Part shown: positions 1 through 8,600 of the stretch, one piece after another
How positions within the stretch are numbered: position 1 is the first letter of the stretch
Layout: each line of letters opens with the position of its first letter
Assembly: GCA_027593305.1 (NCBI GenBank)
Contig: JAQCJA010000120.1
Location: forward strand, 1 to 10,811
Direction: 5' to 3'
DNA length: 10,811 nt
Source: a bacterium
GTDB taxonomy: Bacteria; Latescibacterota; UBA2968; UBA8231
The notes under the pieces: generated by a model
Databases searched by the model: none
What the model was told of the DNA's origin: nothing
Seen by the model: only the letters and a program-made list of their open reading frames with translations
Made by a program: the position numbers and the translations under genes

Positions 1-74
1 TGTTTCGCTGGCGTCGACAGGTCTGGAGATGCTACTTGTCTGTTACCAGCCCAGGCAGACGGTTTTCTGTTTCC

Positions 75-81
75 GGAGGAG
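75..81 (+). promoter_or_regulatory. Strong ribosome binding site for the first gene
   Basis: GGAGGAG lies 6 bases before the ATG at 88. It is close to the ideal Shine-Dalgarno sequence and fixes that ATG as the start. It is the strongest such site in the window, as expected for the first gene of a translationally coupled string. I found no convincing -35/-10 promoter in the 87 bases upstream. Confidence 0.75.
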
Positions 82-87
82 AGTTCG

Positions 88-687
88 ATGAAGATGCACA
101 GGCAGGTGACAATCCGATGCGCGGCACTGCTGTTGGGCCTGATCGCGACCCAGACGGAGCTTGAGGCGCGGACCCTGATCGGGGACCTCGGTCAGATTGA
201 GCACGGCGGATTTGGTGGCCCCGCAGTTCGTTTCACCGAGATCGGTGGCGACTTCGGTGTCCTGAGCGGGGGGCGCGGCGGGTGGATCATCAATCACCGC
301 TTTGTCCTGGGTGGCGGCGGGTATGGTCTGGCCAATCCCGGGAAAGTCGTGGCCCCCGATGAGACAGGAGACCCCGTTTCCGGCAAGCTGGACATGGGCT
401 ACGGTGGTGGCATCATCGAATACGTACTGGCCTCCGATGCGCTCGTGCACGCGAGTGTGGAAGTACTCGTCGGGGCGGGTGGCCTGTCGACGGAGAAGCA
501 CGTCGCCAGTGACGCCTTCTTTGTGCTGGAACCGGGGGCCAACGTCATGCTGAATGTCACCCAGTTTTTCCGCCTCGGAGTCGGCGTCAGTTACCGCTAC
601 ATCCAGGGAGCAGATTTCGGCGGCCTCGAGGACAACGACCTGAAGGGCGCGTCGTGGGGCTTCATCGGCAAGTTCGGCGCCTTCTGA
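88..687 (+). CDS. Small secreted outer-membrane beta-barrel protein, family unknown
   Basis: This 199-residue protein is probably a small outer-membrane beta-barrel. The first ~28 residues look like a Sec signal peptide: Lys/Arg-containing n-region, the hydrophobic run AALLLGLIA, and a likely cut near LEA-R. The mature part is Gly-rich with alternating hydrophobic and polar residues, as in GGGIIEYVLA and LGVGVSYRYI. It ends in GKFGAF, and a C-terminal Phe is the classic signal recognised by the BAM complex. The start is set by the strong GGAGGAG site. Its last 34 bases overlap the start of the Omp85-like gene, so the two are probably co-translated. It could be a substrate or partner of that protein, but I do not recognise the family and assign no function beyond an envelope location. 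Confidence 0.75.
   Translation: MKMHRQVTIRCAALLLGLIATQTELEARTLIGDLGQIEHGGFGGPAVRFTEIGGDFGVLSGGRGGWIINHRFVLGGGGYGLANPGKVVAPDETGDPVSGKLDMGYGGGIIEYVLASDALVHASVEVLVGAGGLSTEKHVASDAFFVLEPGANVMLNVTQFFRLGVGVSYRYIQGADFGGLEDNDLKGASWGFIGKFGAF
641..647 (+). promoter_or_regulatory. Ribosome binding site supporting the GTG start at 654
   Basis: TGAAGGG sits 6 bases before GTG 654, inside the end of the preceding gene. No ATG or other GTG occurs in frame before the hydrophobic core of the signal peptide, so this site decides the start of the Omp85-like gene. Confidence 0.5.
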
Positions 688-2006
688 AACCTCGTTCGGG
701 GTGGATCGCCGCGGTTCTGGTCGCGGTCTGTCTGGGCGCAAGCGCCGGTGCTCAGGACGAGGGTGCTCAGCCTGCCGGCGAGGCCCGCCAGCTGGTGGTG
801 GAGCGTGTGGAACTCACGGGCCCGCCCCGCACCCGCCCCGACGTTGTTCAGCGCTACCTGCTGCTGGCCGAAGGAGAGCCGCTGCACGCCGAGGACCTGC
901 TCGCCGCCCGTCAGCGACTCAGCGACACCGGGTTCTTCAGAAGTGTTGACGTCTACGCCCGGCCCGGCTCCGAGAAGGGCCTGGTCGTTGTTGTGGTCGA
1001 TGTGCAGGAGCACCGCTGGCCGCAGTATCGGTTCAAAGGGGGACACGGTGAGTTGGATGGCTGGTATGTCGCACCCGTGGGTTTTGTCTTCGACAACTTT
1101 TCCGGGCATGGGCACCGCCTCGACTGGGAGTCGTACGTCGGCAGTCACGTTGACGGCGAAACGCTGCACTACCAGCATCCGCACCTTTTTGCTGATACGG
1201 CCGTACTCGACGTCGACCTCTTCAGTCAGGACCAGTCGTTACCACACTACATCCGCGGGGCTGCCGTTCACGAGACTGTGGCTACGGGCGGCATACGCCT
1301 GCGCTACACCGCCAAGCGGGGCCGCTTCCGCAGTCTGTATGGTCAGTTGCGGACGCAGACATACAGACCGGAAGCAAATGTCGAGCTCGACCCGTTGCTG
1401 CATGGCGATCTGCAACGGAAGCGGGTCACGGCACTTGGGCTGGGGTTGCAGGCCGACACGAGGGATCACGTCGGGCACCCGACGCACGGGTTCTGGGGGC
1501 GGGCTGTGCTCGAGCAGGCGATCGGCGCAGGCTTCGGCGACCTGTGGTTCACCAAGCTCACCGCAGACGGCCGTTGGTATGCCCCGCTCAAGGGGCGCAA
1601 TGTCGTCGCCGTGCGGGTCCATGGCGGGTTGGTGACGGCGGGGGCGCCCTTTTACGAGCGCTACTACCTGGGGGGGCCCTACTCCTTACGTGGTTTTGAT
1701 TGGGCGGAACTGTCCCCCGCAGGCTGGGGGACACGACTGTTGTCCATGCAGTCGGAGTTGCGCTTCCCCTTTGGCGCAGAGGATCTGGCCGGGCCGCGTC
1801 ACACGGGTGTCATCTACTACGACGCAGGTGGGATCTGGTTGCCCGGCGAAGTTCCGGTACCGATGGATCTGCACCATTCCATCGGCCTCGGATACCGCCG
1901 TCGCATGCGGGTTCTGGGCATGCTGCGCTTTGATCTGTCGTTGCCAGTGCGTGGAATCACTGCGGACGTCTTTCAACTGAACGTCAATCTCGGTCATGCC
2001 TTCTAG
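654..2006 (+). CDS. Omp85/BamA-like outer-membrane protein with a single POTRA domain
   Basis: This 450-residue protein belongs to the Omp85 superfamily, whose members insert or export proteins across the outer membrane. Residues 1-33 form a signal peptide with a basic n-region, a hydrophobic core (WIAAVLVAVCLG) and a likely cut after SAGA. Residues ~47-119 look like one POTRA domain, including the typical LSDTGFFRSVDVY. The rest is a beta-barrel with the conserved loop-6 motif GGPYSLRGF (Arg346-Gly-Phe348), and the chain ends in LNVNLGHAF with the terminal Phe barrel signal. BamA normally has five POTRAs and TamA three, so this is a minimal relative and not BamA itself. The start is a GTG inside the upstream gene. 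The stop is TAG, and the next gene begins 11 bases before the end. Superfamily assignment is firm; the cargo is unknown. Confidence 0.85.
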   Translation: MGLHRQVRRLLKPRSGWIAAVLVAVCLGASAGAQDEGAQPAGEARQLVVERVELTGPPRTRPDVVQRYLLLAEGEPLHAEDLLAARQRLSDTGFFRSVDVYARPGSEKGLVVVVVDVQEHRWPQYRFKGGHGELDGWYVAPVGFVFDNFSGHGHRLDWESYVGSHVDGETLHYQHPHLFADTAVLDVDLFSQDQSLPHYIRGAAVHETVATGGIRLRYTAKRGRFRSLYGQLRTQTYRPEANVELDPLLHGDLQRKRVTALGLGLQADTRDHVGHPTHGFWGRAVLEQAIGAGFGDLWFTKLTADGRWYAPLKGRNVVAVRVHGGLVTAGAPFYERYYLGGPYSLRGFDWAELSPAGWGTRLLSMQSELRFPFGAEDLAGPRHTGVIYYDAGGIWLPGEVPVPMDLHHSIGLGYRRRMRVLGMLRFDLSLPVRGITADVFQLNVNLGHAF

Positions 2007-2709
2007 CGGCGGCCGTTACCTGCTGACGGCGATCTCGTTGGCGTCTGTGCTGGCCTCGGTGGCCTTTGCTGAAGGCGCCGGGATTCACATCACCACCGTG
2101 ACGCCGGTGATCCGCGATGGCACGTTGCTTGTCGACGTCGAGTGTGAGGAGTTGTTTTCGCCACGGAGCCTGAGCACCCTGCAAAGCGGGTTGCCCGCCG
2201 TACTGCAACTGGAACTGCAATTGCTGCGGGGCACACGGGTGCGGACCATGCTCGGCCTGGGACAGGAGGAATTCGACATCGTACACACGGTGCGCGAGGC
2301 CCATTCGATTCGCTACGACCTCTGGGGGGAGCGCTACACGATTCACCAACGCGGGCGAGACATGCAGGTCGCCGCAAGCGTGCAGGCCGCCGAAGCGGCA
2401 GCCGCGGTCTTTTCCGGTCTCGTTCTGGGGCCGCTGGCACAGTGGCATATCGACATCACCTACCGGACCAGGGCGCGCGTGCAGCTGTTGCCGATCTCAC
2501 CTGAACAGGGCGACCGTATTGCCGACTGGTTGCGGGCGCCGGCACCACTGAGCAACGTTGCCGATGAGGAGGATGGTGGGAGTTTCGGCTTTGATGTGAG
2601 TGAATTGCTGTCGGCGTTGTGGGGGCGGGGCAAGCCGACACGAGATCGGTCGCAGTGGTACGAAGGCCGCACTTTCCGCCTCGATGCTGCCGGCCAGCTG
2701 CAGCCCTGA
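1996..2709 (+). CDS. Secreted DUF4390-like protein
   Basis: This 237-residue protein has a clear signal peptide at residues ~1-25 (hydrophobic core LLTAISLASVLASVAFA), so it is probably periplasmic. The body matches my memory of DUF4390 proteins: an early ITTVTPVIRDGTLLVDVE strand region, then LQSGLPAVLQLELQLLR, then SIRYDLWGERYTI. The function of DUF4390 is unknown. A familiar context is directly upstream of NtrY-type sensor kinases, as here. No strong ribosome binding site precedes the ATG, which overlaps the Omp85 gene by 11 bases, so translation is probably coupled. The signal peptide supports this start. Residues ~187-207 are acidic and low in complexity. The family call rests on pattern recall; a role in envelope sensing with the kinase is inference from position. 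Confidence 0.65.
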   Translation: MPSSGGRYLLTAISLASVLASVAFAEGAGIHITTVTPVIRDGTLLVDVECEELFSPRSLSTLQSGLPAVLQLELQLLRGTRVRTMLGLGQEEFDIVHTVREAHSIRYDLWGERYTIHQRGRDMQVAASVQAAEAAAAVFSGLVLGPLAQWHIDITYRTRARVQLLPISPEQGDRIADWLRAPAPLSNVADEEDGGSFGFDVSELLSALWGRGKPTRDRSQWYEGRTFRLDAAGQLQP

Positions 2710-4679
2710 TGCGGCGCATTCGTTCCAAGCTGGTGCTGGCCCTGCTGGTGGTTACGCTCATCCCTCTGGTGCCGTCGTACTATCTGGTCCGCAGTCTCGT
2801 GGATCGCAGTTTCGAACTGGGTTTCAACCAGACCGTGGAACGGGCGATCGAAGGCGCGGCGAGCATGTCACGCCAGCTCTACGCGCGTCATCGACAGGAG
2901 AGCCTCGAGCTCGGCAGAGCCGTGGCCTTGTCGCCGGCTGTGCTGTCTCTGGTGCAGGGCGACGTCGGCGCGGAAACGCAGGAGCGGGCACGCATGGCGG
3001 CGGCGCCACTGGGGCAGTACGTGCTGCACGCATATGACCCATCCGGCACACGCGTGTCCGTATTCGAAGAACTGCCCGATCCGCTGCAGGCTGCGACGGA
3101 GACTGCGGAGGAGGCAGAGGCGGACGCCGGCTCACGGTACGAGGCGGAATTCTCCGAAGATCCGGAGGAAATAAGCTTCGGCGAACAACTGGCAGAGGAG
3201 GCTTTCAACCTCGTCTGGGCCCCTCCGGAAGGCGCGCCCATAGAGGACTACGTCGGTCAGATCGAGGCATTGCTCGCCGATGGCAGGGCGGTCCTGCTGG
3301 ACTCGAACAATGACCCGGGGTACGTGACCATGTTCCTGCCGGTGTACGCAGGTAAGTCGACAGCGGGGGCGCTGTTGATCTCGCGCCGTACGCCGGAAGG
3401 ATTCCCGCAGACTGCGCGTCACGTGATGGTCGTCAATCAATTCTTCAAGACCATCGATTACTACAAGGATGATCTGCGCGGGCTGTTCATCGGCGTGTTC
3501 GTGGTCTTCTACCTGATCCTGGCCGCCCTGGCCGCTGCCGTCGGTTACGTATTCTCGAGACGTATCACGGCGCCCCTGCTGCGCCTGGTGGCGGGCACCC
3601 ATGAGGTGGCCAGGGGAGATCTCGAGTACCAGATCCAGGTGTCCTCGCGCGATGAGATCGGTCAGCTGATGGCCAGTTTCAACCACATGATCGCGGCGAT
3701 CAAGGAGAACCAGCAGCTGGCGCAGGAGCGCGAGCGCGCCCGGCAGCAGGTGGCATCCGAGAGCGCCCAGTACGAGCGTGATCTGGAAGTGGCACAACTG
3801 CAGACGCGCGCCCTGCAGGCGGAGAACGAACGCAAGAACATCGAGCTGAAGAAGGGCGAAGAACTGGAACGGGCCTACGGCGAGCTGGAAGAATCGCACC
3901 GGCGGCTGCAGGAAGTGCAGATGCAGCTGATCCTGCAGGAGAAGATGGCCTCTCTCGGCACGATGGTTGCCGGTTTCGCCCATGAGATCAACAATCCCAT
4001 GGGTGCGGTGCGTGGCGCCACCGACGTGGCGATGCGCTGCGTGCGCCGCCTGCAGCAGAGCATGGCTGTCGCCGGTGCGCCGGGCGCTGAGGACGAGAAG
4101 ACGATACGCATCCTGCAGGACAACCTGCGCGTCATTGGTGACGCCGAGGACCGGGTCGCGCGCCTGGTGGAGAGCCTGCGGAATTTCGGTCGCCTCGATG
4201 AGGCTGCCTTTCAGGTGGCGGACCTGCACGAAGGACTTGACAGCACGGTGCATCTTCTCGGGCAGATGCTGGGTTCGCGGATCACGGTACACCGTCAGTA
4301 CGGCGAGATTCCCCGAACCTTCTGCTCGGCAGCCCAGCTCAACCAGGTCTTCATCAGCGTGCTGCGCAACGCCATTCAGGCGATCGAGGCGGACGGGGAG
4401 ATCGCCATCCATACGAGCGTCGACGCCGGGCGCATCGTCGTGCGCATCCGGGATACGGGTAAGGGTATGCCGCCGGCACAGCTCGATCGGGTCTTCGACC
4501 TGCACTTCAGCTCCGATACATCACGGGTCAAGCTGGGCTCCGGTCTGTCCATGGCGTACCGCATCGTGCAGGAACACGGCGGCGATCTGCGCATCAACAG
4601 TGCACCCGGCACGGGAACAGAAGTGGCGATCCTGCTGCCGATACGGGATGGCGCAGCAAGAGGAGCGACGCCCTCATGA
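2709..4679 (+). CDS. Membrane-bound sensor histidine kinase, NtrY/NtrB-like, with HAMP domain
   Basis: This 656-residue two-component sensor kinase sits in the inner membrane. TM1 spans residues ~8-27, a ~230-residue periplasmic sensor follows with an acidic stretch at ~118-150, and TM2 spans ~260-281. A HAMP domain covers ~283-336 (DEIGQLMASFNHM), then a Glu/Gln-rich coiled coil runs to ~410. The catalytic core is complete: H-box GFAHEINNP with phospho-accepting His425, N-box with Asn554, G1 DTGKGMP (Asp582), and G2 GSGLSMAYRIV (Gly610-Gly612). HEINNP and the compact ATPase fit the NtrB/NtrY/ZraS group. The ATG at 2709 overlaps the previous stop as TGATG, indicating coupled translation. The frame is open upstream to a GTG at 2619, but that extension lies inside the DUF4390-like gene and has no membrane logic. 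No receiver-domain partner is present in the window. The ligand is unknown. Confidence 0.92.
   Translation: MRRIRSKLVLALLVVTLIPLVPSYYLVRSLVDRSFELGFNQTVERAIEGAASMSRQLYARHRQESLELGRAVALSPAVLSLVQGDVGAETQERARMAAAPLGQYVLHAYDPSGTRVSVFEELPDPLQAATETAEEAEADAGSRYEAEFSEDPEEISFGEQLAEEAFNLVWAPPEGAPIEDYVGQIEALLADGRAVLLDSNNDPGYVTMFLPVYAGKSTAGALLISRRTPEGFPQTARHVMVVNQFFKTIDYYKDDLRGLFIGVFVVFYLILAALAAAVGYVFSRRITAPLLRLVAGTHEVARGDLEYQIQVSSRDEIGQLMASFNHMIAAIKENQQLAQERERARQQVASESAQYERDLEVAQLQTRALQAENERKNIELKKGEELERAYGELEESHRRLQEVQMQLILQEKMASLGTMVAGFAHEINNPMGAVRGATDVAMRCVRRLQQSMAVAGAPGAEDEKTIRILQDNLRVIGDAEDRVARLVESLRNFGRLDEAAFQVADLHEGLDSTVHLLGQMLGSRITVHRQYGEIPRTFCSAAQLNQVFISVLRNAIQAIEADGEIAIHTSVDAGRIVVRIRDTGKGMPPAQLDRVFDLHFSSDTSRVKLGSGLSMAYRIVQEHGGDLRINSAPGTGTEVAILLPIRDGAARGATPS
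4659..4666 (+). promoter_or_regulatory. Ribosome binding site for the oxidoreductase start at 4676
   Basis: AAGAGGAG lies 9 bases before ATG 4676, within the last codons of the kinase gene. This supports 4676, and not the downstream GTG at 4760, as the original start of the oxidoreductase. It shows that the 25 codons before the amber TAG are a genuine gene beginning. Confidence 0.65.
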
Positions 4680-5683
4680 CAGACATTCTCAACGTTGCCG
4701 TCATCGGCTGTGGCGGCCACGCACAGCACCACTTTCGCATGATCGCCGCCTAGCCGCGGGTGCGGCTGACGGCGGTGGCCGAGATCGATGCGACGCGCCT
4801 TGCGTCGGCTGCCGGGGCGCACGGTCCGCTGCAGGCTTTCGCCGACTACCGAAGAATGCTCGACACGATCGATGATCTCGACATCGTACACGTTACTACC
4901 ATGCCCGGGTTCCTCGTCGACATCGTGCTCGACTGTATGGCTCGTGATCTGCATGTGCTGGTGGAGAAGCCGCCGGGGATGTCCAGCGCCGACACGAAGC
5001 GGATCGCCGAGGCAGCCGCTGGCAGCGCCGGCAAGTCGATGGTGTCCTTCAATCGGCGCTACATGCCGCAGATTCTGGCCGTGCGCCGGCTGATGCAGGA
5101 CGCCGGTGGTGCGGTGCACGTGTCGGGGACCTACAACAAGCCCGTCACAACGCTGGGCACACCAGCCATGGCAGGGATCACGCCCGATCCCGTGATCTGT
5201 GACGCCATTCATCATGTCGATCTGCTTCGCTGGCTCGCGGGGGCAGGCGACACGGCGGCGACGCCGACACATGTGCACGCCCTCGTCCAGGACGGACCCC
5301 GCGCCGGCAGTCACCGACACAACGCCGTGATTCGATTTGACACGGGGGCCATCGGCAGCTTCAGCAGTCACTATGGTGTTGGCCAGCGCGAGCAGCGGGC
5401 CGAGGCCCACGCCGAGGATCTGTCAGCCTATCTCGACCTCAACACCGAGCCGCAGGTGCAGCTGTCCAGGGCCGAAGCCGCCGCAGGTGGCACAACGAGG
5501 ACCTGCACCCAGGCGCCAGTGCTGGATCTGACTGCGGTGGGTGGTGCCCACTTCGACGAAGTCCGGCACTTCACCGACTGCATCCTCGAGGACCGCCAGC
5601 CCTGGTCCGGACTGCAGGATGCCGTCATCACCATGCGTCTGGCAGAAGCGATTCGCGGCGGACATCAGGGTCTGTTGCCGTAA
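4676..5683 (+). CDS. Gfo/Idh/MocA family oxidoreductase, interrupted by an in-frame TAG
   Basis: This is an NAD(P)-dependent sugar or cyclitol dehydrogenase-like protein of 335 residues if the TAG codon is counted, a normal family length. Residues 1-25 hold the start of the Rossmann fold (VAVIGCGGHAQHH, the nucleotide-binding Gly motif). Codon 26 is TAG at 4751. The frame then resumes with PRVRLTAVAEID, the second Rossmann strand ending in its acidic residue. Further on are the catalytic-site motif VEKPPG, SFNRRYMP, and ICDAIHHVDLLRWLAG with the His-x-x-Asp pattern of this family. The ATG overlaps the kinase stop as ATGA and has a good ribosome binding site. If TAG terminates, only a 25-residue peptide and a GTG-initiated fragment from 4760 lacking the Gly motif would be made, and NAD binding would be lost. 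Family call firm; substrate unknown; whether it is a functional gene or a pseudogene is open. Confidence 0.85.
4751..4753 (+). other. In-frame amber codon within the oxidoreductase gene
   Basis: TAG occupies codon 26, between FRMIAA and PRVRLTAVAEID. No frame change is needed to rejoin the halves, so a single substitution (for example from TAC, TAT, CAG, TGG, AAG, GAG or TCG) explains it. Genuine mutation, assembly error or tolerated readthrough cannot be told apart from this sequence alone. Confidence 0.85.
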
Positions 5684-5687
5684 CGGC
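5677..5687 (+). repeat. Small perfect palindrome spanning a gene junction
   Basis: GCCGTAACGGC has 5-base complementary arms around a central A. It contains the oxidoreductase TAA stop and abuts the ATG of the next gene at 5688. It could form a 4-pair stem with the stop codon in the loop. That next gene lacks an evident ribosome binding site, so the hairpin might affect re-initiation, but the arms are short and chance is a fair explanation. Confidence 0.3.
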
Positions 5688-8600
5688 ATGCCCCCTTTCG
5701 GTCCCAGGAAAACAGGCATCGAGCTGCGCAGCGTTGTGCTGCTGGTGCCCGCAGGCGACACCTATACAACGGCGGCGACGACGATGGCCGCGGGTCTGCA
5801 GCGCAGCGGCTGTGTCAGCGTCCGTACCGTCGTCGCCAATGAAGTGCCTGTGACGACGGCAGGTGACACGCTGATCGCCCTTGGCAACTGTGCCGACAAC
5901 GCCCTGTTCCGCCAGCTGTACTACCATGCCCGTGACCTCACCGATCTTGCCTGGCCTGGCAACGGCGGCTGGGCGATCCGCAGTCTCGACAATGCCACGC
6001 CAGATGGGGCCGATGCCGTGCTGGTGAGTGTCAGCACCAGCGCCGACGCCACGGCTGCCGCGGCGGCCCTCTGCAATATCCTCGACGCGCACGGGCCGTC
6101 ACTGCCCCCGCTGCACCGGGTTGCACCCGGAGAGTGGCAACAGCTGTATCTCGAACAGATCCATGAACTGCTGCCGACGCCGGATACCAGTCTTGATGTG
6201 CCTGGTGGCGGCAGTGGTGACTGGGATTACATGATGGCCATCGGCAAACTCGGGGTGCTGGCGGTCCGGACGGGCGACAGCAAGCTCATTCTGCGCTTCA
6301 CCGCCGAACTGCTGCGTTTTCTGCGCGTGCGTTTCCGTGAGCGCGAAATGGAAGACGCGATGCAGATCCACGGGTTCCTGCGCAATCTGCTGCGCCCCTT
6401 TGCCATGCTCGAACAGCACCCGGCGATCAGCGACGCCCTGCGTCTGGAACTGCTGCAGGGTCTGCTGGAGTTGTACCGCTCGACGGAGGGGGCCGCCAAT
6501 CCGCGCCTGCTCGACGACGCCGGGTTCCGGCGGGTGCGGCAGAACCACGGCACACGCACGGCGGTGGATGTCTACGACGGGGGCCTGTATTTCTGGCGGC
6601 AACACGGCCTGACTGAAGCCCGGGACTGGATGCAACTGGCAGCACGTTTCTTTGCGCCGCAGATGGAGTCATCGAAGCCGGTGTGTGACTCGTGGGGGCA
6701 TCAATGGACGGCGTCGATGTACACAACGGCGGAGTATGCGCTGCTCTGCGACAATCACGACTACTTCCGTTCGGCGCCCTTCACCGACGCCGTCGACCGT
6801 GCCCTGATGGCGCACAGCCATCTCGAGAACGGCCCAGCGCTGTATCTGCAGATGGCGGCGGCGGTAACCGGCAACGGCGCGTATCTGGCGCTGAGCCCGC
6901 GGCATGATCTCGTGCAGCAGACGCTGGGCCTGCTCGGCGCCGACGAGTTCGCTCGCAGCTGGCTTGTCGGCGTGCCACCGGGACGGCCCGGGGAACTGAC
7001 GGGCGTACGCGTGGCGCCGGTGGCGGAACTGTTCTACGACTCGATCGCTTCGTACGAGGCCTACGCACCGGCCGGGGTCTATCGTCAGGATGTCCCGCTG
7101 GCCGGTACGTTCGACAAGATCTCCTATCGCTCGGGCTGGGGCCAGCAGGATGCCTATCTGTTGCTCGACGGCATCTCCGGCGGCTCCCATTCCTATCAGG
7201 ATGGCAACTGCATCGTGCGTCTCGACACCCACGGCAAAGCCTGGTTCGGGGGACCTCAATATGGCAGCTGGACGACCGGTTCGGTGCGGGAGCAGAATGG
7301 CATCAGCGTCTCCTGCGACGGTGAGGGTCCCGGCTGCGAGTCGCGCTTCGCCCGCCTGCAGCAGGCGGAGACCATCGACGGTGTGGGGCTCATCCGGACG
7401 CAGATGGATCTGCCCGCAACAGCCAGCTGGTTTCGCCAGATCGTGATCCACCCACAAGGCTGGATGCTCGTATGTGACGAGATCGTTGCCGCCAGGGCGG
7501 GGGAGTTCACCGTGCAGGGGCAGTGGAACCTTCTGGGCGAAGTCAGTGACGCTGACGATGGGGGCAGCGTGCGATCCACGCAGGATTCCGTACAACTGAC
7601 GCTGCTTCAGGCCGGGGCCAGCAGCACCTGGCTGGCGCCCGTCTGCGCCGCCGGGGCGCAGGTCAGCACGCGATGGAATCTGCGTCAGTCGCAGGCATTG
7701 AAGGCCGGCGAAAGTGTTCTGCAGGTCACAATGTGGCGTTGGGCGCAGACAACGGCTGCGGCGACACCAACACTCGCGTTGCAGGATCGGACTCTGTTGG
7801 TCGCCGTCCCCGGCTACGAGCGTGTGACGCTGCAGTTTGATCCTCGGTCCGACGCGGCTGCCGTAGCTGGTGATGTGATCCAACTCGTCGCCGTCGGTGA
7901 GCGGCCCAAAGGCAAGCGCCCGTTGCGGCAGATCACAGGAGAATCCCTGACGCCTGTCTGGCGCTGCGAACTCGCTTCGCCCACCGACAGGGCCGCCTCG
8001 ATCCAGGTCATCAAGACCGCTGGTGACACCTGTTTCCTCGGCACGGCAACTGGAGATACACACCGACTCGATGCCACAGGCGGGTTGGCGGCGCCGATCC
8101 TGGCAGCAGAAGGGATCACGGCGCTGTTGCCACTGCCCGATGCGGGCCTGCTTACCGGTGGCGACGATGGCACCTTGTGTCGCTATGATTCAGCCGGCGC
8201 CCTGTTGTGGCGCCAGCAGATCCTGTGGCAACCTATGGGCTGGGACAACTGGACCCGGGGGCACTGTGCCATCCTCGATGTGGCAGTGGGGGAGCTGGGT
8301 GGCCGGTTGCGTATCATCGTGGGCTGCGCGGATCGACATGTCTATGCCTTCGATCTGCATGGCAGCCTGCTGTGGCGCGCCCCGTGCCAGTGGGGACCGG
8401 CAGCCCATGTGGCGATCGCCGCCATCGGCGACGATGGGCAGAACCTGATCCTCGTCGGCATGGAACGCCCTGCGATCCACGCCTGTTGTCTGCTGTACGA
8501 CGCGCAGGGAACCTGTCTGCGCGCCCTGCAACGTCCCGACGTCGCCTGCTGGTCGATACCGTCCTGGCTGACAGGTCTGGCTGCAACCGATATCGACGCG

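Noticed and set aside
748..1635. Plus-strand open frame of 295 codons inside the Omp85-like gene
   Set aside because: Different frame from the gene with the POTRA and RGF motifs; the product is Ser/Arg/Cys-rich without any recognisable feature.
2004..2072. Readthrough of the Omp85 TAG into 21 further codons up to TGA
   Set aside because: The protein ends on LNVNLGHAF with the canonical terminal Phe. The extension would bury that barrel signal and overlaps the next gene's signal peptide, so TAG is taken as a true stop here.
2619..2708. 30-codon N-terminal extension of the kinase from a GTG
   Set aside because: It overlaps the DUF4390-like gene; the ATG at 2709 gives a textbook short basic n-region before TM1 and a TGATG coupling junction.
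3132..4505. Open frame of 457 codons on the minus strand inside the kinase gene
   Set aside because: The plus strand carries complete histidine-kinase motifs here; the antisense product is His/Leu/Arg-rich without domains.
4376..5410. Open frame of 344 codons on the minus strand spanning the kinase end and the interrupted oxidoreductase
   Set aside because: I considered it because it passes through the TAG site, but the plus strand has clear family motifs on both sides and the antisense product looks like GC-rich shadow sequence.
5541..5687. 49-codon N-terminal extension of the heparinase-like gene from a GTG
   Set aside because: It lies wholly inside the oxidoreductase gene in another frame and reads Ser/Thr/Arg-rich with no signal peptide or domain; ATG 5688 follows the oxidoreductase stop directly.
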